Origin: an uncultured Planctomycetaceae bacterium
Lineage (GTDB): Bacteria > Planctomycetota > Planctomycetia > Pirellulales > Pirellulaceae
Assembly: GCA_903927685.1 (NCBI GenBank)
Contig: CAIYOB010001293.1
Location: 1-13,788 of the forward strand
Reading direction: 5' to 3'
DNA: 13,788 nt
Shown: piece after piece, positions 1 to 7,500 of the stretch
Layout of the letters: every line of letters starts with the position of its first letter
Numbering within the stretch: the stretch's first letter is position 1
Notes under the pieces: generated by a model
Told to the model about the DNA's origin: nothing
The model's database searches: none
What the model saw: only the letters and a program-made list of their open reading frames with translations
Program-made: the position numbers and the translations under genes

Positions 1-40
1 AATATTGACAGGCAGGGGCGACTTGGCTTAGATTGGGGGC

Positions 41-572
41 ATGCCGCGAACAGCCCGAGTTGCTCCTGGGGGGATGGTGTTCCACGTCTTGAACCGTGGC
101 GTGGGGCGAATGCGGCTGTTTCCTGCAGAAGCTGACGATCACGCACGTGCGGAATTGGCAGGAGAACCGCCACCGGGTGGGGTACGGCCACTTGTACCAG
201 GGCCGTTACAGGTCCTTTCCAGTGGCGTCCGATGAGCATTTCTTTCGGGTGCTACGGTACACGGAGCGGAATCCGTTGCGAGCCAATTTGGTGGAGCGTG
301 CCGAAGACTGGCGGTGGTCCAGTCTGTGGCGACGCGTCCACGGGACGGCGGACGAGCGACGGTGGTTGGCTGCCTGGCCGCTGCCCGAACCGCGCGGCTG
401 GGGCAGGGCGGTGAACGAACCGCAGTCGGATCGGGAGTTGGAAGCCCTTCGTCGCTGCGTCATGCGGGGGCAACCCTACGGGAGCAACCGCTGGATCCAA
501 GACGCCGCGAAGTCACTCGGGTTAGAGTCCACCCTGCGCCGGCGCGGGCGACCGCGGAAGGAGCTTCCATGA
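41..572 (+). pseudogene. REP-associated tyrosine transposase (RAYT, IS200/IS605-like), internally deleted and frameshifted
   Basis: The N-terminus starts at ATG 41 and carries the RAYT signature GGMVFHVLNRGV. After RMRLF, around 119-122, the reading moves to another frame, which continues as FLQKLTITHVRNWQENRH, then GHLYQGRYRSFP, then RYTERNPLRANLV, and ends in a basic GRPRKELP tail with stop TGA 570-572. Intact relatives carry roughly 50 more residues at the junction, including the HUH metal-binding motif (NHxH type); that segment is missing here. The likely catalytic tyrosine (codon 258-260, in RYTERNP) is kept. RAYTs are single-strand transposases that act on REP hairpins. Without the HUH pair and with a frame change this copy should be inactive. 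The stop codon overlaps the ATG of the following PQQ-repeat gene. Family assignment is firm; the size of the deletion is estimated from memory of the family. Confidence 0.85.
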
Positions 573-1891
573 TCACGCGGCCTCATCTTCTGCATGGAAT
601 TGGCCCTGTCCCGTTTCCCGTTCGACTCCTCGCCGTCGTGTTGCTGCTGGCCGGCCCGGTCGCCGGCGCCGATCCGCCCGCCGACTGGCCGCGCTGGCGT
701 GGGCCGCAGGACACGGGCAGCACTGAACTGGGCACGTATCCCGCGCGGTTGGACGAGTCCACGACGCGCTGGCGGGCGGACTTGCCGGGCAAAGGCTGTT
801 CGACGCCGATCGTCCTGAACCGAACCATCTACCTGACGGCTCCGGTCGACGGCAACGACGCGTTGCTCGCTTGGGATTGGTCCGGAACCCAGCGGTGGCG
901 CACGGTTTTCGGCCGCGAGACGGCCGGCAAGCACCGCAACGGCTCCGGCTGCAACGCCTCGCCGGTCACCGATGGCAGCGCCGTGTTCGTGTACTTCAAG
1001 AGCGGCACGCTGGCCGCGGTGGAACTGGACGGAACCATTCGCTGGCAGACGAACCTGGTCGAGCGATTCGGCGAGGACCAGCGTTTCTGGGATCACGGCA
1101 GTTCGCCCGTGCTGACCCGGGAGCACGTCATTCTGGCCCGCCTGCACGCCGGCGATTCGTGGCTGGCCGCCTTTGACAAGACCAGCGGAGAGCTGGCTTG
1201 GAAGGCGGCTCGCAATTACACCGTTCCGCTCGAAGCCGATCAGTGCTACACCACGCCGCTGGTTATCCAGCACGAGGGTCGGGAAGCGGTGCTCGTCTGG
1301 GGTGCCCAGCACCTGACGATCCACGACGCGGCGGACGGCCAAGCCTACTGGACCTGCGGCAACTTCAATCCGGAGGACAACAAGCTGTGGCCGGCCATCG
1401 CGACGCCGGTGATTGTCGGGGACATGGCGGTCATCTGCTACGGCCGCAACGATCGCGGGCAACCGCGGCTGCATGGGATCCGCCTGACGGGCCGCGGGGA
1501 TGTGACCGCGTCCAACCATATCTGGCGGCGCGATGACAGCGGCGCGTTCGTGCCGAGCCCTGCGGTCGATCGGGGACGCGTGATCTTGGTCCGCGATCGC
1601 GGCGAGGTCGAAGGCCTCGATCCGGCCACGGGCAGGACGATCTGGCGCGGCGAGTTTCCGAAAGCCCGCGCCTCGTTCTACGCCTCGCCGACGATCGCGG
1701 GCGGCCGCCTGTACGCAGCTCGCGAAGACGGCGTCGTGTTCGTCGCCTCGGTGGCGGCCGATCGCTTCGAACCGCTCTCCGAAAACAACTTGGGCGAACC
1801 GGTGATCGCGTCGCCCGTGCCGGCCTGTTCGCGCCTCTTCCTGCGCGGAGAACGCCACTTGTTCTGCCTGGCGTCTCCGGAAACGGATTGA
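569..1891 (+). CDS. Secreted PQQ-like beta-propeller repeat protein
   Basis: A 440-residue protein. The N-terminus is a signal peptide: a short basic start, a hydrophobic LLAVVLLLAG core, and a likely cut near VAGA/DPP. It is followed by DWPRWRGPQDTG, the usual opening of planctomycete PQQ-binding-like propellers. At least five or six blade repeats of the AxDxxTGxxxW type can be read, for example AWDWSGTQRW, AVELDGTIRW, AFDKTSGELAW and GLDPATGRTIW. Full propellers of this family have seven or eight blades. The family often serves as a protein scaffold and seldom has a proven enzyme activity; no quinoprotein dehydrogenase catalytic set is visible, so the role is unknown. The ATG at 569 was chosen because AAGGAG lies at 558-563 with 5-nt spacing and because it gives a clean signal peptide; the frame is open further upstream but that part is not propeller-like. 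The Shine-Dalgarno sequence lies inside the tail of the RAYT remnant. Confidence 0.9.
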   Translation: MITRPHLLHGIGPVPFPVRLLAVVLLLAGPVAGADPPADWPRWRGPQDTGSTELGTYPARLDESTTRWRADLPGKGCSTPIVLNRTIYLTAPVDGNDALLAWDWSGTQRWRTVFGRETAGKHRNGSGCNASPVTDGSAVFVYFKSGTLAAVELDGTIRWQTNLVERFGEDQRFWDHGSSPVLTREHVILARLHAGDSWLAAFDKTSGELAWKAARNYTVPLEADQCYTTPLVIQHEGREAVLVWGAQHLTIHDAADGQAYWTCGNFNPEDNKLWPAIATPVIVGDMAVICYGRNDRGQPRLHGIRLTGRGDVTASNHIWRRDDSGAFVPSPAVDRGRVILVRDRGEVEGLDPATGRTIWRGEFPKARASFYASPTIAGGRLYAAREDGVVFVASVAADRFEPLSENNLGEPVIASPVPACSRLFLRGERHLFCLASPETD

Positions 1892-1917
1892 GCGGGAATT
1901 CACCCCAGTTGCAACTA

Positions 1918-1938
1918 CGGTATTTACCTCAGATACCG
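1918..1938 (+). terminator. Possible weak hairpin after the PQQ-repeat gene
   Basis: CGGTAT at 1918-1923 pairs with ATACCG at 1933-1938 across a 9-nt loop, 27 nt after the stop codon of the propeller gene. No T-run follows, so an intrinsic terminator is only a guess. The rest of the 224-bp gap up to 2115 shows no gene and no convincing promoter. Confidence 0.2.
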
Positions 1939-2115
1939 GGACTCTTGGCCACCGGATTGGGACAGCCGGAGAACTTCGCCGCCTGGCCGGTGTTCAACTC
2001 CCCGGCCCTCGCTTGCGTGAATCCCGAAAACACTGGCGCATGGCCTGGACAACTTCGGCGGGAATTGTGCATGATGAGATGCCAATCGTAGACGCAGGAA
2101 ACCAAGGGGCCTGAA

Positions 2116-5100
2116 ATGACGCGCGAGTTCGACTCATGCCAAGGCATCACGGGGTTGCCGCGCGGAGCCGAGGAGCGTCTGCGGGAGAGCGAGGCGAACT
2201 TTCGCACGTTCTTCGAGACCATGACCGACATGATCATGGTGGGCACCTCCACCGGCTCGATCCTCTACGCGAACCCGGCGGTCTCACGCACCCTGGGCTA
2301 CAGCGCCGCCGAACTCGCCGGCATGCACATCCTGGACCTGCATCCGCCGGACGTGCGGGAGGAAGCCCACGCCATCCTGGCGGCCATGCTGCGCCGCGAG
2401 CGGGAGAGTTGTCCCCTGCCCCTGGCGCGCAAAGACGGCCGGCTGGTGCCGGTCGAGACCCGGGTCTGGTTCGGCCAATGGAATGGCACGGAGTGCATTT
2501 TCGGCATCTGCAAGAATCTGAGTGCGGTCGAGGAAGCCCGCCAGCGCTTCGAGCGTCTCTTTCGTAACAGCCCGGTCCTGATGGCGCTGTCCACGCTGCC
2601 CGACCGCAAGTTCTTCGACGTCAACGATTGTTTCCTGAAGACGCTCGGCTATACCCGCGCCGAGGTCGTGGGGCGGACGTCCGCCGACCTGGGACTGTTC
2701 GTGTCGGCCGAGCAACAGGCCGCGGCGGCGGAGCGGTTGCTCGCAGAAGGACGCGTCGTCGACCTGGAGCTTCAGGCTCGGGCCAAAGATGGAACGATCC
2801 GTGACGGTCTGTTCTCGGGCGAGTTGATCAGCAGCCAGGGCCGGGAGTACCTCCTCACGGTGATGGTGGACATTACGGACCGGAAACGGGCCGAGGAAGC
2901 GCTGGCTCACGAGCGTCGCCGGCTGGACGGGATCATCCGCGGCACCAACGCGGGAACCTGGGAATGGAATGTGCAGACCGGCGCAGTCGCGTTCAACGAG
3001 CGTTGGGCGGAGATCATAGGGTACACGCTCGACGAACTGTCGCCGACCACGATTGCAACCTGGGCCGCCCTGGCTCATCCCGACGATCTGCAGCAGAGCA
3101 ATGCGCTGCTGGAGCAGCACTTTCGCGGCGAATCGGACTACTACGAGTTCGAATCGCGGATGCGGCACAAGGACGGCGACTGGGTGTGGGTGCTGGACCG
3201 CGGCAAGGTGGCCAGCTGGACCGCCGACGGCAGGCCGCAGATGATGTTGGGCACGCATCAGGAGATCACCCGACGGAAACGCACCGAAGCCGAGTTGGCC
3301 CGACTCTCGGTGCTCCAACGGGAACTGATGTGCCTGGCCACCGAGTTTGTCAATGTGCCGCTGGAACGGCAGGACGAGGCGATTGAGCGGTCGCTGGCCA
3401 CCATGGGGCAGCTGATTCGGGCCGATCGCGCTTACCTGTTCTCCTACGATTTTCACCAGCGGCGAATGTCCAATACGCACGAATGGTGCGCCGCCGGGAT
3501 CACCGCGGAGAAAGACAATCTCCAGGGGATTCCTTTGGACGCGTTTCCGCTGTGGACGGACACCCATTGCCGCGGCGAGTTGATGTCCGTGCCCAGCGTG
3601 GCTGCCTTGCCGGCGGACAGTCCCCTGCGGCAGGCCCTGGAACCGCAGGGCATCCAGTCGCTGATCACCTTGCCGCTGATGCAAAAGTCGGTCTGCCTGG
3701 GATTCGTGGGCTTCGACGCGGTGCGCGAGCAGCGGATCTGGCAGGAATCCGAGGTGGCTCTGCTCCGCGTGCTGGCCGAACTGTACGCGCATTTCGAGGC
3801 CCGCCGCGGCTGGGAACGGGAAATGCGCGAACTGCAGCAACGGCTGACCCTGGCCCGCGACGCGGCGCAGGAGGCGGCGTTGGCCAAGAGCCTGTTCCTG
3901 GCGAACATGTCGCACGAGATCCGCACGCCGCTGAACGCCATCCTGGGCTATGCTCAGATCATGGAGCACGAATGCCGGACTTGCCCCAACGGCAACCGGC
4001 TGACCGCGATCACCCGTAGCGGCGAGCATCTGCTGACGCTGATCACGGATCTGTTGGACCAGGTCCGGCGGGACACCGGCGCCGTCACGCTGGCCCCCCG
4101 CGTGTTCGATTTCCCGCAGACGCTGGAAGACGTCCGCCTGATGTTCGCCCGCCGCCCGGGCGCCGCTCAGGTGACCCTGCAGGCGTCCTGCGGCCCGGAC
4201 GTCCCCCGGTGCATCTGGGCCGACGAGGGCAAGGTCCGGCAGGTCCTGGTGAACCTGGTCGGCAACGCGCTCAAGTTCACCAGCAAGGGCTGGGTTCGGA
4301 TGACGGCTTCCCGTGTCCCGGGCGGTACGCCGGAAGGCATCCTGCTGGCGGTGGACGTCGAGGACACGGGTTGCGGCATCCGGGAGGACGAGAGGGACGG
4401 CATTTTCGAGTTATTTGCCCAGACGGAGAGCGGGCGAAAGACGGGCAAGGGCACCGGGTTGGGGCTGCCCTTGAGCCGGCGGTATGCGCGGGCTCTGGGC
4501 GGCGATCTGGTCTTGGTCAGCCACACGGGCGCGGGCACCTGTTTTCGTTTTACCTTTGTGGCCCAGCCTGCTCGCGGCAAAGACGCTCCTGCAATCCGCG
4601 GACGAGTCGAGCGTCTGGCCTCGGACCAGCCTGCTCCGCACGTGCTGGTGGTGGATGACGATCCCGCCAGCCGGCACATGCTCGCCACCCTGCTGACGTC
4701 GGTCGGTTTTGCAACGAAAATGGCGGCCAGTGCCCCGCAGGCCCTGGAACTCCTCCGCTCCGACGTCTCGTATGACGTGGTGCTGATGGACAAACGCATG
4801 CCCGAAATGGACGGCCTGGAAGCCCTCGGGCGGATTCGGGATCTGCCGGGCGGACGGGATCTGGCGGTCCTGATCGTATCCGCCTCGAGCCTGGGCGACG
4901 AGAGCGATGCCGCCTTGGCAGCCGGCGCCGATGGCTACGTGGCCAAGCCGGTGCGACGGGAGCAACTGCTGGCCGAGATCGGGCGCATTGCCGGCGTCCG
5001 CTACGAGCACGAGGCCGGCTCGTCGTGCGGTCCCGAGGCTGCGGAACTCGCTCCGCTGGAACCCGCGGAACCGGCGCGTTTGTCGGCGGAGCAGTGCCAG

Positions 5101-5322
5101 GTCCTCGACAAGGCCCTGCGCCGCGGCGACATCCGGCAGCTGCGCGACATGGTCGAGATGCTGGCCCGCGAGCAGGCCGGCCTGGCCGCCCAGCTCCGCG
5201 TGCTGGTCGAAGCCTTCGACTATGACGGACTGCGGCGTCTGCTGGACGCTGCGACAGAGACCGCCGGGCAAGACTCGGACTTGCCCGCTCACCACATCGC
5301 CCGTCAGGAGCCCCAGGCATGA
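2116..5322 (+). CDS. Cytoplasmic hybrid sensor histidine kinase (PAS-PAS-PAS-GAF-HisKA-HATPase-REC)
   Basis: A 1068-residue protein with no membrane segment, so it should sense an internal signal. Domains in order: PAS at about 24-137, PAS 144-257, PAS/PAC 266-388, GAF 401-561, a short coiled coil, HisKA at about 593-660, HATPase_c about 705-822 and a receiver 842-958. The H-box MSHEIRTPLNAILG has phospho-acceptor His600. The ATP lid motifs are the N-box N713/N717, D750 in DTGCGI, and GKGTGLGL at 777-784. The receiver has acidic residues D847-D849, phospho-acceptor D892 (LMDKRMPEMDG), S922 and K944. All key residues are intact. The last 110 residues form a charged helical tail without an obvious HPt histidine. 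The ATG at 2116 has AAGGGG at 2104-2109. The stop overlaps the next gene's start by 4 nt (ATGA), so the two are probably co-translated and work in one relay. The partner assignment is inferred from position. Confidence 0.93.
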   Translation: MTREFDSCQGITGLPRGAEERLRESEANFRTFFETMTDMIMVGTSTGSILYANPAVSRTLGYSAAELAGMHILDLHPPDVREEAHAILAAMLRRERESCPLPLARKDGRLVPVETRVWFGQWNGTECIFGICKNLSAVEEARQRFERLFRNSPVLMALSTLPDRKFFDVNDCFLKTLGYTRAEVVGRTSADLGLFVSAEQQAAAAERLLAEGRVVDLELQARAKDGTIRDGLFSGELISSQGREYLLTVMVDITDRKRAEEALAHERRRLDGIIRGTNAGTWEWNVQTGAVAFNERWAEIIGYTLDELSPTTIATWAALAHPDDLQQSNALLEQHFRGESDYYEFESRMRHKDGDWVWVLDRGKVASWTADGRPQMMLGTHQEITRRKRTEAELARLSVLQRELMCLATEFVNVPLERQDEAIERSLATMGQLIRADRAYLFSYDFHQRRMSNTHEWCAAGITAEKDNLQGIPLDAFPLWTDTHCRGELMSVPSVAALPADSPLRQALEPQGIQSLITLPLMQKSVCLGFVGFDAVREQRIWQESEVALLRVLAELYAHFEARRGWEREMRELQQRLTLARDAAQEAALAKSLFLANMSHEIRTPLNAILGYAQIMEHECRTCPNGNRLTAITRSGEHLLTLITDLLDQVRRDTGAVTLAPRVFDFPQTLEDVRLMFARRPGAAQVTLQASCGPDVPRCIWADEGKVRQVLVNLVGNALKFTSKGWVRMTASRVPGGTPEGILLAVDVEDTGCGIREDERDGIFELFAQTESGRKTGKGTGLGLPLSRRYARALGGDLVLVSHTGAGTCFRFTFVAQPARGKDAPAIRGRVERLASDQPAPHVLVVDDDPASRHMLATLLTSVGFATKMAASAPQALELLRSDVSYDVVLMDKRMPEMDGLEALGRIRDLPGGRDLAVLIVSASSLGDESDAALAAGADGYVAKPVRREQLLAEIGRIAGVRYEHEAGSSCGPEAAELAPLEPAEPARLSAEQCQVLDKALRRGDIRQLRDMVEMLAREQAGLAAQLRVLVEAFDYDGLRRLLDAATETAGQDSDLPAHHIARQEPQA

Positions 5323-6452
5323 TCGGCGTCTCCCCCTCCCCACCTCCCACGGCAGAGACCATCGCCATCGTCGACGACGAGCCGGCTAACCTGACCGTGT
5401 TGGAGGCCACCCTGTCCCGCGCCGGGTACCGGGTCGTCCTGTTTCCACGCGGCGAATGGGCCTTGGCCGCCGCGCAGGAGGAACCTCCCGACCTGGGACT
5501 GTTCGACGTCCGAATGCCGGGCCTGGACGGCTACGAACTCTGCCGCCGCTTCAAGGCGGACGAGCGACTCCGCGACATCCCGATCATCTTCGTCAGCGCG
5601 CTCTCGGCCACGGAGGACATTGCCGCGGGATTCGAGTGCGGCGGGGTGGACTACATTGCCAAGCCGTACCGCGAACCGGAAGTCCTGGCCCGGGTCAGGA
5701 CGCACTTGGCCCTGCGCAAAGCCTACCTCGATCTGGCGGACCAGCATGCGCGGCTGCAGGCCCTCGAACAGCACCGGGATTCCCTCGTGCACATGCTGGT
5801 GCATGACCTGCGGGGGCCGTTGCAGGTGATTCGCGGGTATCTCGAACTGATCGAAGAAGGGTTAATCGTGGGCCAGGCGGATTCCGCGGATCTGGATAAC
5901 CTGCAACGGGCGATCCGGAACACGCAACAGCTGGATTTGATGGTGACCACGGTGGTCCAGCTCAGCCGGATGGAGAGTGCGTCCATTCCGCTGCAACGGC
6001 GGCCGGTTCCGGTCCACGAACTCTACCAGGCCGCGCAGATGCTCGCCTTCCCCCCCAAGGCCAGGCTGGAGATCGGCGTGCGGATGGCCGAATCCCTTCC
6101 GCTGCTCCTGTGCGATCTGGAAGTGAGCGCGCGGATCCTCGCCAACTTGCTGGGCAATGCGTTGAAGCACACCCCCGACCAGACCCTGATCGAGTTCGGT
6201 GCGGAACCGCATCCCGCCGGAGTCCGGCTCTGGGTCCGGGATCGAGGGCCCGGGATTCCCAGCCAGTATCACCAGCTGATTTTCGAGAAATTCGGCGTTG
6301 CCGCTCAACCGCGGGACCAGCGCCCCGGGTCCACCGGTTTTGGTCTCGCTTTCTGCAAGCTGGCCGTCGAAGCTCAGGGCGGGACGATTGGGGTCCACAG
6401 CGAACTGGGCCAAGGCAGCACGTTTTGGTTTACGCTCCCCGCCGCCGGATGA
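5319..6452 (+). CDS. Response-regulator/histidine-kinase fusion (REC-HisKA-HATPase_c)
   Basis: A 377-residue soluble protein. The N-terminal receiver (14-140) has D19/D20, phospho-acceptor D63 in LFDVRMPGLDG, and K115. A short coiled linker leads to a HisKA H-box, VHDLRGPLQVIRGYLE, with His162. The C-terminal HATPase_c shows N276/N280, D308 in DRGPGIP, and a GSTGFGL lid at 337-343. Proteins with this REC-kinase order are usually intermediates: the receiver accepts a phosphoryl group from another kinase and tunes the attached kinase. It starts inside the stop codon of the upstream hybrid kinase (ATGA), which points to translational coupling and to that kinase as the likely donor. Its receiver is a near copy of the receiver in the next gene. 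No DNA-binding domain is present. The function class is secure; the phosphotransfer route is inferred. Confidence 0.92.
   Translation: MIGVSPSPPPTAETIAIVDDEPANLTVLEATLSRAGYRVVLFPRGEWALAAAQEEPPDLGLFDVRMPGLDGYELCRRFKADERLRDIPIIFVSALSATEDIAAGFECGGVDYIAKPYREPEVLARVRTHLALRKAYLDLADQHARLQALEQHRDSLVHMLVHDLRGPLQVIRGYLELIEEGLIVGQADSADLDNLQRAIRNTQQLDLMVTTVVQLSRMESASIPLQRRPVPVHELYQAAQMLAFPPKARLEIGVRMAESLPLLLCDLEVSARILANLLGNALKHTPDQTLIEFGAEPHPAGVRLWVRDRGPGIPSQYHQLIFEKFGVAAQPRDQRPGSTGFGLAFCKLAVEAQGGTIGVHSELGQGSTFWFTLPAAG
5358..5738 (+). repeat. Receiver-coding direct repeat, copy 1
   Basis: This stretch encodes the receiver of the receiver-kinase fusion. It aligns without gaps to 6548-6928. By hand count 108 of 127 codons give the same residue, and long runs of bases are identical around LFDVRMPGLDG and IAAGF. 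The similarity ends at the receiver/linker border, which indicates duplication of a domain-coding module. Confidence 0.9.
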
Positions 6453-6493
6453 GAGACCGGTCTGTTCGCCCCCGCCGCACAGGAGAGTCGCGC

Positions 6494-7138
6494 ATGTTAA
6501 AGCCGTCCGCCTCCGCCTCGCCAGCCACGGACTCGCCAGCCACGGGGACCATCACCGTCGTCGATGATGAACCCGAGAACCTGAGCGTCCTGGAGGCGAC
6601 GCTGTCCTGGGCCGGGTACCGGGTCACCGTCTTTCCGCGCGGCGAGCTGGCCTTGGCCGCCGCCGTGGAGGAACCGCCGGACCTGGGACTGTTCGACGTC
6701 CGCATGCCGGGCCTGGACGGCCACGAACTTTGCCGCCGCTTCAAGACCGACGAGCGGCTGTGCGACATCCCGATCATTTTCATCAGCGCCCTCTCGGCCA
6801 CCGAGGACATCGCTGCAGGCTTCGCGTGCGGCGGGGTGGATTACATCACCAAGCCCGTCCGCGAAGTGGAAGTGCTGGCCCGGGTCCGCACGCATCTGGC
6901 CCTCCGCCGGGCCTATCTCGAATTGGCGAGTGCCTACGAGCGGATTCAGACGCTGCAGGGCATCATCCCGATCTGCGCCAACTGCAAGAAGATCCGCGAC
7001 GACCACGGAGCCTGGCATCAGCTCGAAGCCTACATGCGCGAGCGGACCCGGGCCGAATTCAGCCATGGGATCTGCCCGGAGTGCCTTCGGCGGCTGTATC
7101 CGGAATTCGCGTCCGAGTACGACGAGCGCGGTGGATAG
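6494..7138 (+). CDS. Response regulator with C-terminal four-cysteine (CxxC...CxxC) domain
   Basis: A 214-residue protein. The receiver (19-145) has D24/D25, phospho-acceptor D68 in LFDVRMPGLDG, and K120. It is followed by a short helix and then a compact domain: PICANCKKIRDD (Cys161, Cys164), about 29 residues with an aromatic/acidic pattern, then FSHGICPEC (His191, Cys194, Cys197) and RLYPEF. This tail recurs in many proteobacterial and planctomycete response regulators and PAS kinases (PICxxCKKIRDD...EFSHGICPEC). To my knowledge it has no assigned function; the spacing suggests a metal or redox site. The ATG at 6494 has AGGAGA at 6481-6486. The frame is open further upstream, but that part lies over the previous gene and lacks receiver similarity. 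It sits 41 nt after the receiver-kinase gene and is probably in the same operon. No DNA-binding output domain is seen. Confidence 0.9.
   Translation: MLKPSASASPATDSPATGTITVVDDEPENLSVLEATLSWAGYRVTVFPRGELALAAAVEEPPDLGLFDVRMPGLDGHELCRRFKTDERLCDIPIIFISALSATEDIAAGFACGGVDYITKPVREVEVLARVRTHLALRRAYLELASAYERIQTLQGIIPICANCKKIRDDHGAWHQLEAYMRERTRAEFSHGICPECLRRLYPEFASEYDERGG
6548..6928 (+). repeat. Receiver-coding direct repeat, copy 2
   Basis: Second copy of the duplicated receiver, here followed by the four-cysteine domain in place of the kinase. It begins 1190 bp after copy 1 in the same orientation. The two copies remain similar enough to allow recombination that would fuse or delete the genes. Confidence 0.9.
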
Positions 7139-7178
7139 CGCGTCGTCACGAGCGACGGACCGCGTGAAACGGGGCTCG

Positions 7179-7304
7179 TCACGTCGCGCCCAGCGAGTTG
7201 CCTGCCGCCAGTATGCAGACGCCGATGACCAGCACGGCGATGCCCAGCAGGACCCAGACGACACTCTGGCGGCTGGCTGCGCCGGCGCGGCCGTCGCCGT
7301 TCAA
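7179..7304 (-). CDS. Doubtful 41-residue single-pass membrane peptide or gene remnant
   Basis: On the minus strand, a TTG at 7304 opens a 41-codon frame ending in TGA 7181-7179. It gives a short polar head (NGDGRAGAASRQS), then about 20 strongly hydrophobic residues (VVWVLLGIAVLVIG and on), and the tail GNSLGAT. The hydrophobic stretch looks like a genuine transmembrane helix, which is uncommon by chance in a GC-rich antisense frame. The start is not canonical and the ribosome site is poor. It could be a small membrane protein, the leftover end of a larger gene, or chance. Confidence 0.2.
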   Translation of the reverse strand: MNGDGRAGAASRQSVVWVLLGIAVLVIGVCILAAGNSLGAT

Positions 7305-7416
7305 TGGGAAACTTCACCCCCAGCGATCGACGCCCGGGCGGTGCAAGAGCGGTTGGCGTGCCTGCAGGGCGGCTGATTCGGTCTGTCCGGCGCGACACCG
7401 GCGCGAAGCGGTGGGG

Positions 7417-7446
7417 TTGTGTTCCTGGCCTGGGATTCCGTAAAAT
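7417..7446 (+). promoter_or_regulatory. Candidate sigma-70-type promoter for the small-protein/HNH pair
   Basis: TTGTGT at 7417-7422 and TAAAAT at 7441-7446 are separated by 18 nt. The -10 element matches the consensus at five of six positions, the -35 only in its TTG. The position, 55 nt before the first start codon, fits. The element stands out in very GC-rich surroundings. No mapping data support it. Confidence 0.35.
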
Positions 7447-7500
7447 GACCATCGACGGAGCGGTTGAGGCCGCTCAACTGCCCGGCTTCGCAACGCTCCG

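Larger units (their letters stand above)
7139..7500. other. Gene-poor intergenic stretch after the signalling cluster
   Basis: This 362-bp gap separates the signalling cluster from the small-protein/HNH pair. A 5-bp hairpin (CGTCG 7141-7145 with CGACG 7153-7157) follows the stop codon but has no T-run. The middle contains a short minus-strand frame coding for a hydrophobic peptide, and the right end has a promoter-like pair; both are listed separately. No RNA gene was recognised. Confidence 0.6.

Noticed and set aside
314..568. Upstream extension of the propeller reading frame
   Set aside because: The frame is open, but its translation overlaps the RAYT remnant and is not propeller-like; the signal peptide and ribosome site support the start at 569.
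476..1903. Long open frame on the minus strand across the propeller gene
   Set aside because: It is antisense to a clear PQQ-repeat protein with a signal peptide. The translation is Arg/Gly/Ala-rich without any motif, as expected from GC-rich antisense.
1888..2091. 67-codon plus-strand frame in the gap before the hybrid kinase
   Set aside because: No ribosome site, no motif and unusual composition. It starts inside the stop region of the propeller gene.
2284..4029. 581-codon open frame on the minus strand
   Set aside because: It lies entirely opposite the PAS/GAF part of the hybrid kinase and shows no domain. Similar antisense frames at 4411-5343 and 11091-12473 were left out for the same reason.
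5000..5322. Hybrid kinase tail as an HPt domain
   Set aside because: No histidine in a typical HPt context (HxLKG-like) is present, and the segment is shorter and differently patterned.
6110..6493. Upstream extension of the receiver-Cys reading frame
   Set aside because: It overlaps the ATPase part of the receiver-kinase gene in another frame and shows no similarity to receivers; AGGAGA supports the start at 6494.
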